This document shows, one piece after another, positions 20,947-23,394 of a stretch of DNA of 23,394 nucleotides. The stretch is from contig FR890600.1 of assembly GCA_000435075.1 (NCBI GenBank), positions 1 to 23,394 of the forward strand, written 5' to 3'. The stretch comes from Bacteroides sp. CAG:770. Lineage in GTDB: Bacteria; Bacteroidota; Bacteroidia; Bacteroidales; UBA932. The translations under genes and the position numbers were made by a program. Each line of letters begins with the position of its first letter. The first letter of the stretch is position 1. A model generated the notes under the pieces. The model was not told the origin of the DNA and made no database searches. It saw nothing but the letters and a program-made list of their open reading frames with translations.

Positions 20947-21894
20947 CTACAGCATCTTCCTGCGCTTGAACAAGTATAGGATAATGCCCAATGACAAGAG
21001 CATGAATCCTACGATGAGAGCCCAGGACCACGGCTTGTCCGAGAACGGAAGTTCCACGTTCATTCCGTAGAAACTCGCGACAAGTGTCGGAGGCATCAAA
21101 AGCAGGGATATCAGAGTGAATATCTTCATGATGCGGTTCTGGTCAAGGTTGATAAGACCGACTACAGTATCCTGGAGGTATTCAAGTCTCTCGAAACTGA
21201 AGTTCGAATGATTGATAAGTGACGAGATATCCTGCAAGAGCACATTGAAACGAGGCTCCAGCTCGACAGGATATTTGTCACTTTTCATCATATTGGAAAT
21301 GAGACGCTGCTTATCGACGATGTTCTCCCTGACAGTCATGGTATTATCCTGCAGCTGGTTGATATCCAGAAGGAAATCCTCATTGATATCTTCCTGCTGG
21401 TTAATTCGCCTGCTGTACTGGGCAATCTCCTTGGACATAAGCTCTATCATATCGGCATCAAGATCGACTCGCTGGTCCATGATGCTGACAAATACCCAAT
21501 ATCCGTTAGGGAAAAGTCTCGGGACCGCCTGCATCTTCCTCTGAAGTTCCGTGAAACTTCGGAGCGGCACATCCCTCAATGTAGTAAGGACATTCTCGAC
21601 CAAAGTGAATGACACGGCCTCCATCGCATACTCCTCCGGCCCAGGGATAAGGAAGTTGGTGTTGGCAAAAATCGCAGTATCCGTTTCCGAGAAACGTGAT
21701 GAACTCTCAATCTCCTCTGCCTGGGCACGGCTCTGGATTTCCGTATCCAGAAAAGCCTCGGTCGCACGCTTTTCATCACCTGTAGGCGAAAAAAGATCTA
21801 TCCATATCACATCTTCATGTTTCAATACGGTCAGATCCGACATTGACTGCGAATAAACGATTTTTCCGCTGGACCTGTAGAAAATTGATACCAT
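20947..21894 (-). CDS. corA: CorA-family divalent cation channel
   Basis: The 315-residue protein has a large cytoplasmic N-terminal domain with long acidic helices (about 1-250) and two C-terminal membrane helices. The family signature GMN is at 277-279 (FYGMNVELPF), at the mouth of the pore between the helices. CorA channels take up Mg2+ and can pass Co2+ or Ni2+. The last residues are a basic tail, as usual. It starts at ATG 21894, with a -7-like box at 21970-21977 and a 12-bp palindrome in the leader. A terminator follows at 20861-20890. It is divergent from the antiporter gene. Transport ion is inferred from family. Confidence 0.93.
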   Translation of the reverse strand: MVSIFYRSSGKIVYSQSMSDLTVLKHEDVIWIDLFSPTGDEKRATEAFLDTEIQSRAQAEEIESSSRFSETDTAIFANTNFLIPGPEEYAMEAVSFTLVENVLTTLRDVPLRSFTELQRKMQAVPRLFPNGYWVFVSIMDQRVDLDADMIELMSKEIAQYSRRINQQEDINEDFLLDINQLQDNTMTVRENIVDKQRLISNMMKSDKYPVELEPRFNVLLQDISSLINHSNFSFERLEYLQDTVVGLINLDQNRIMKIFTLISLLLMPPTLVASFYGMNVELPFSDKPWSWALIVGFMLLSLGIILYLFKRRKML

Positions 21895-21911
21895 ACCTCT
21901 GATGTTTTTTT

Positions 21912-21923
21912 CCGGAATTCCGG
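21912..21923. repeat. 12-bp perfect palindrome in the corA leader
   Basis: CCGGAATTCCGG is its own reverse complement, and lies about 18-29 nt upstream of the corA start beside a run of seven T on the + strand. It could be a protein-binding site or a small leader hairpin. It may equally be chance; no terminator function is expected for the corA direction. Confidence 0.3.
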
Positions 21924-21969
21924 GAGGTTAAACTTCTTCTCCTGCCTACTGCATAGAACTGCAAGCCCG

Positions 21970-21977
21970 CAAAATTA
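21970..21977 (-). promoter_or_regulatory. Candidate -7 box for corA
   Basis: TAATTTTG on the - strand fits TAnnTTTG, about 75 nt before the corA ATG. No TTG is found at the proper distance, so confidence is limited. Confidence 0.35.
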
Positions 21978-22011
21978 TCACTTTTTCCCGAAATGAAGAA
22001 GAAAAAGGCAG

Positions 22012-22019
22012 TATATTTG
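22012..22019 (+). promoter_or_regulatory. -7 box for the NhaC gene
   Basis: TATATTTG is an exact -7 match, 19 nt before ATG 22039, which implies a very short leader. The -33 region is only T-rich. The box faces away from corA's, with about 34 nt between the two. Confidence 0.5.
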
Positions 22020-22038
22020 TGAAAATTATCCATAGAAC

Positions 22039-23328
22039 ATGACAGATAGAACAAAAACCCAGGGGCTGCTGGCCCTGAGTCCGCTCATTGTATTTCTCGG
22101 AATATACCTCATCTCCTCCATAGTCGCAGGAGATTTTTATAAGATTCCTATAGCCTCCGCATTTCTCATAGCCTCCGCCTACGGCCTGCTCATCAGCAAA
22201 AAAGGTCCGCTCGAGGACAAGATAGCCGTCTTTTCACAGGGCGCGGGACAGAAAAACGTCCTTCTCATGCTCTGGATATTCATCCTCGCCGGCGCCTTCG
22301 CGGAAACCGCAAAAGAAATAGGCGCAATCGAGGCTACTGTCAATGTCACACTGGCGATTCTGCCACCGTCAATGATATACGTAGGATTGTTTCTGGCGTC
22401 CTGTTTCATCTCAATGGCGATAGGAACCAGTGTCGGCACCATAGTAGCCCTTGTCCCGGTAGCCGCGGGAATAGCAACGGAATCCGGCATTGACACGGGC
22501 TTCATCACAGCCATTGTCGCCGGCGGAGCATTTTTCGGCGACAATCTTTCCTTCATTTCGGATACGACAATTGCAGCCACAAAGACTCAGGGCTGCCTCA
22601 TGTCAGACAAGTTCAAGGTCAACCTCAGAATCGTCGCCCCGGCAGCATTGACAGTCGCGGCAATATATATCATAATGGGGCAGGACGCGTCGTTTGCGCA
22701 GCCGGCAGGCGACATCAATTGGGTCAGGCTCATCCCCTATATTCTGGTAATCGGGCTCGCTCTTTCCGGCGTCAATGTCGTGGAAGTCCTCACCGTCGGC
22801 ATCGTTGTCAATGCAATAATCGGTTTTTCTCAAGGCACTCTTGACTGGACCGGATGGCTGGGCGGAATCGGCAAAGGTATTGCCGGAATGGGAGACCTGA
22901 TAATAGTGACAATGCTGTCCGGAGGCATGCTGGAACTGATCAGGTACAACGGAGGCATCGACTATCTAGTCTATCTGCTTACCAGACGGATAGGAGGCAA
23001 ACGCGGTGCGGAACTCAGCATCGCTGCCCTTGTCAGTCTGGCAAATGTCTGCACAGCTAACAATACAATCGCGATTCTCACCACAGGAGGAATTGCCAAA
23101 GATATCACTTCGCGTTTCGGTCTGGACCCGCGCAAGACTGCCAGCATCCTGGACACATTCTCGTGCGTAATCCAGGGGCTGCTACCCTACGGTGCACAGA
23201 TGCTGATGGCTTCAGGCCTCGCAGGAATATCTTCGCTCAGTATAATCAAATGGCTTTTCTATCCGTATGCCCTGGGCATTTTCGCCATAATGGCCATCAT
23301 GCTGAGACTGCCGAGAAAATACAGCTGA
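22039..23328 (+). CDS. nhaC: NhaC-family Na+/H+ antiporter
   Basis: This 429-residue polytopic inner-membrane protein belongs to the NhaC antiporter family, which exchanges Na+ (or organic ions) for H+. Around 11 hydrophobic segments are visible. Conserved pieces include FISMAIGTSVGTIVALVPVA (about 127-146), the GGAFFGDNLSFISDTTIAA stretch (about 167-185) with charged residues inside the membrane, NVCTANNTIAILTTGGIAKD and LDTFSCVIQGLLPYGAQ near the C-terminus. The start at ATG 22039 follows a -7 box by 19 nt. It ends in a strong terminator. Other members of the superfamily carry malate-lactate or amino acids, so substrate is not certain; sodium is most likely. Confidence 0.88.
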   Translation: MTDRTKTQGLLALSPLIVFLGIYLISSIVAGDFYKIPIASAFLIASAYGLLISKKGPLEDKIAVFSQGAGQKNVLLMLWIFILAGAFAETAKEIGAIEATVNVTLAILPPSMIYVGLFLASCFISMAIGTSVGTIVALVPVAAGIATESGIDTGFITAIVAGGAFFGDNLSFISDTTIAATKTQGCLMSDKFKVNLRIVAPAALTVAAIYIIMGQDASFAQPAGDINWVRLIPYILVIGLALSGVNVVEVLTVGIVVNAIIGFSQGTLDWTGWLGGIGKGIAGMGDLIIVTMLSGGMLELIRYNGGIDYLVYLLTRRIGGKRGAELSIAALVSLANVCTANNTIAILTTGGIAKDITSRFGLDPRKTASILDTFSCVIQGLLPYGAQMLMASGLAGISSLSIIKWLFYPYALGIFAIMAIMLRLPRKYS

Positions 23329-23382
23329 AAAAAAAATCCGTTGCACTTCTGCAAATACTTGAAGTGCAACGGATTCTGTTTT
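23329..23382. terminator. Strong bidirectional terminator
   Basis: AATCCGTTGCACTT (23335-23348) pairs perfectly with AAGTGCAACGGATT (23362-23375), a 14-bp stem with a 13-nt loop. A-run (23328-23336) lies on the left and CTGTTTT on the right. It ends nhaC and, on the - strand where the trailing run is eight or nine T, would work even better for a gene coming from the right. This suggests a convergent gene just outside the window. Confidence 0.85.
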
Positions 23383-23394
23383 ACCAGTATATTA

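Larger units (their letters stand above)
352..22813. repeat. Dispersed heptamer GTCAATG/CATTGAC, 44 copies
   Basis: Hand count of the window: GTCAATG 20 times and CATTGAC 24 times on the + strand, where about 3 in total are expected for equal base composition. First bases on +: 352, 466, 621, 852, 2873, 3067, 3962, 4034, 4360, 4865, 4871, 8094, 8468, 8587, 8641, 9071, 9404, 10512, 10888, 12003, 12090, 13610, 14345, 14820, 15128, 15134, 15588, 16414, 17131, 17234, 17240, 17363, 18401, 18629, 18635, 19011, 20603, 21841, 22339, 22368, 22488, 22646, 22771, 22807. In genes it encodes Val-Asn 16 times, Ile-Asp 13, Ser-Met 9, Leu-Thr 3 and Gln-Cys 1, that is, all frames without a stop. Two copies are intergenic. 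Function unknown. Confidence 0.75.

Noticed and set aside
352..22813. Heptamer as a transcription-factor operator
   Set aside because: Nearly all copies lie inside genes and not near starts or promoter boxes, so a local promoter-control role is unlikely.

Overview
The window looks like chromosomal core plus envelope DNA from a member of the Bacteroidota, most likely Bacteroidales. The evidence is the set of promoter boxes of the Bacteroidota type (TAnnTTTG, several with a TTG 18-20 nt upstream), the near absence of Shine-Dalgarno sequences, a long (1095 aa) SecA with a C-terminal SEC-C zinc motif, a six-domain ribosomal protein S1, bactofilin, and a MATE/NhaC/CorA transporter set. I cannot name a genus. 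No tRNA, rRNA, CRISPR array, transposase or phage gene was found.

Layout. 1-118 is a short GC-rich, hairpin-forming edge of unknown nature. 119-2018 (+) carries a GNAT acetyltransferase and a CobW/COG0523 GTPase with a 25-histidine metal-binding stretch. It runs head-on into a MATE exporter (2015-3340, -); both genes end in one shared palindromic CTAG. 3486-3935 (-) is a small two-helix membrane protein. 4078-8204 (-) is secA, bactofilin and a small exported protein in one transcription unit. 8264-13256 (-) is a four-gene surface-decoration operon: a nucleotidyltransferase fused to a CobD/HisC-like PLP enzyme, an ornithine cyclodeaminase/mu-crystallin-family protein, a LicD-family transferase and a GT4 glycosyltransferase. 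Divergent from it, 13476-15719 (+) is a RelA/SpoT protein whose hydrolase motif is degenerate. 15724-17912 (-) is a coupled peptidoglycan pair (glucosaminidase-LysM protein, then MltG). 18002-20801 (-) is rpsA overlapping rnz. 20947-21894 (-) is CorA and 22039-23328 (+) is NhaC, divergent from each other. A bidirectional terminator closes the window.

How the genes fit together. The decoration operon reads as a pathway: a phospho-amino acid is decarboxylated or transaminated by the PLP domain, the product is activated by CTP in the fused nucleotidyltransferase domain, and it is placed on a glycan by the LicD protein. The glycosyltransferase builds the acceptor. The exact amino alcohol is not known. 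The rest is housekeeping: secretion, stringent response, cell-wall turnover, translation and ion transport.

The strongest unexplained signal is at DNA level. The heptamer GTCAATG (or its complement CATTGAC) occurs 44 times by my hand count, against about 3 expected by chance for equal base composition. It occurs in both orientations, in every reading frame that avoids a stop, in two intergenic positions, and four times as overlapping tandem pairs. It resembles a genome-wide recognition word (uptake-, recombination-, methylation- or chromosome-organisation-type) and not a protein motif. A second recurring design is a promoter whose -7 box abuts the 5' arm of the preceding gene's terminator, seen twice with the same TAAATTTG box.
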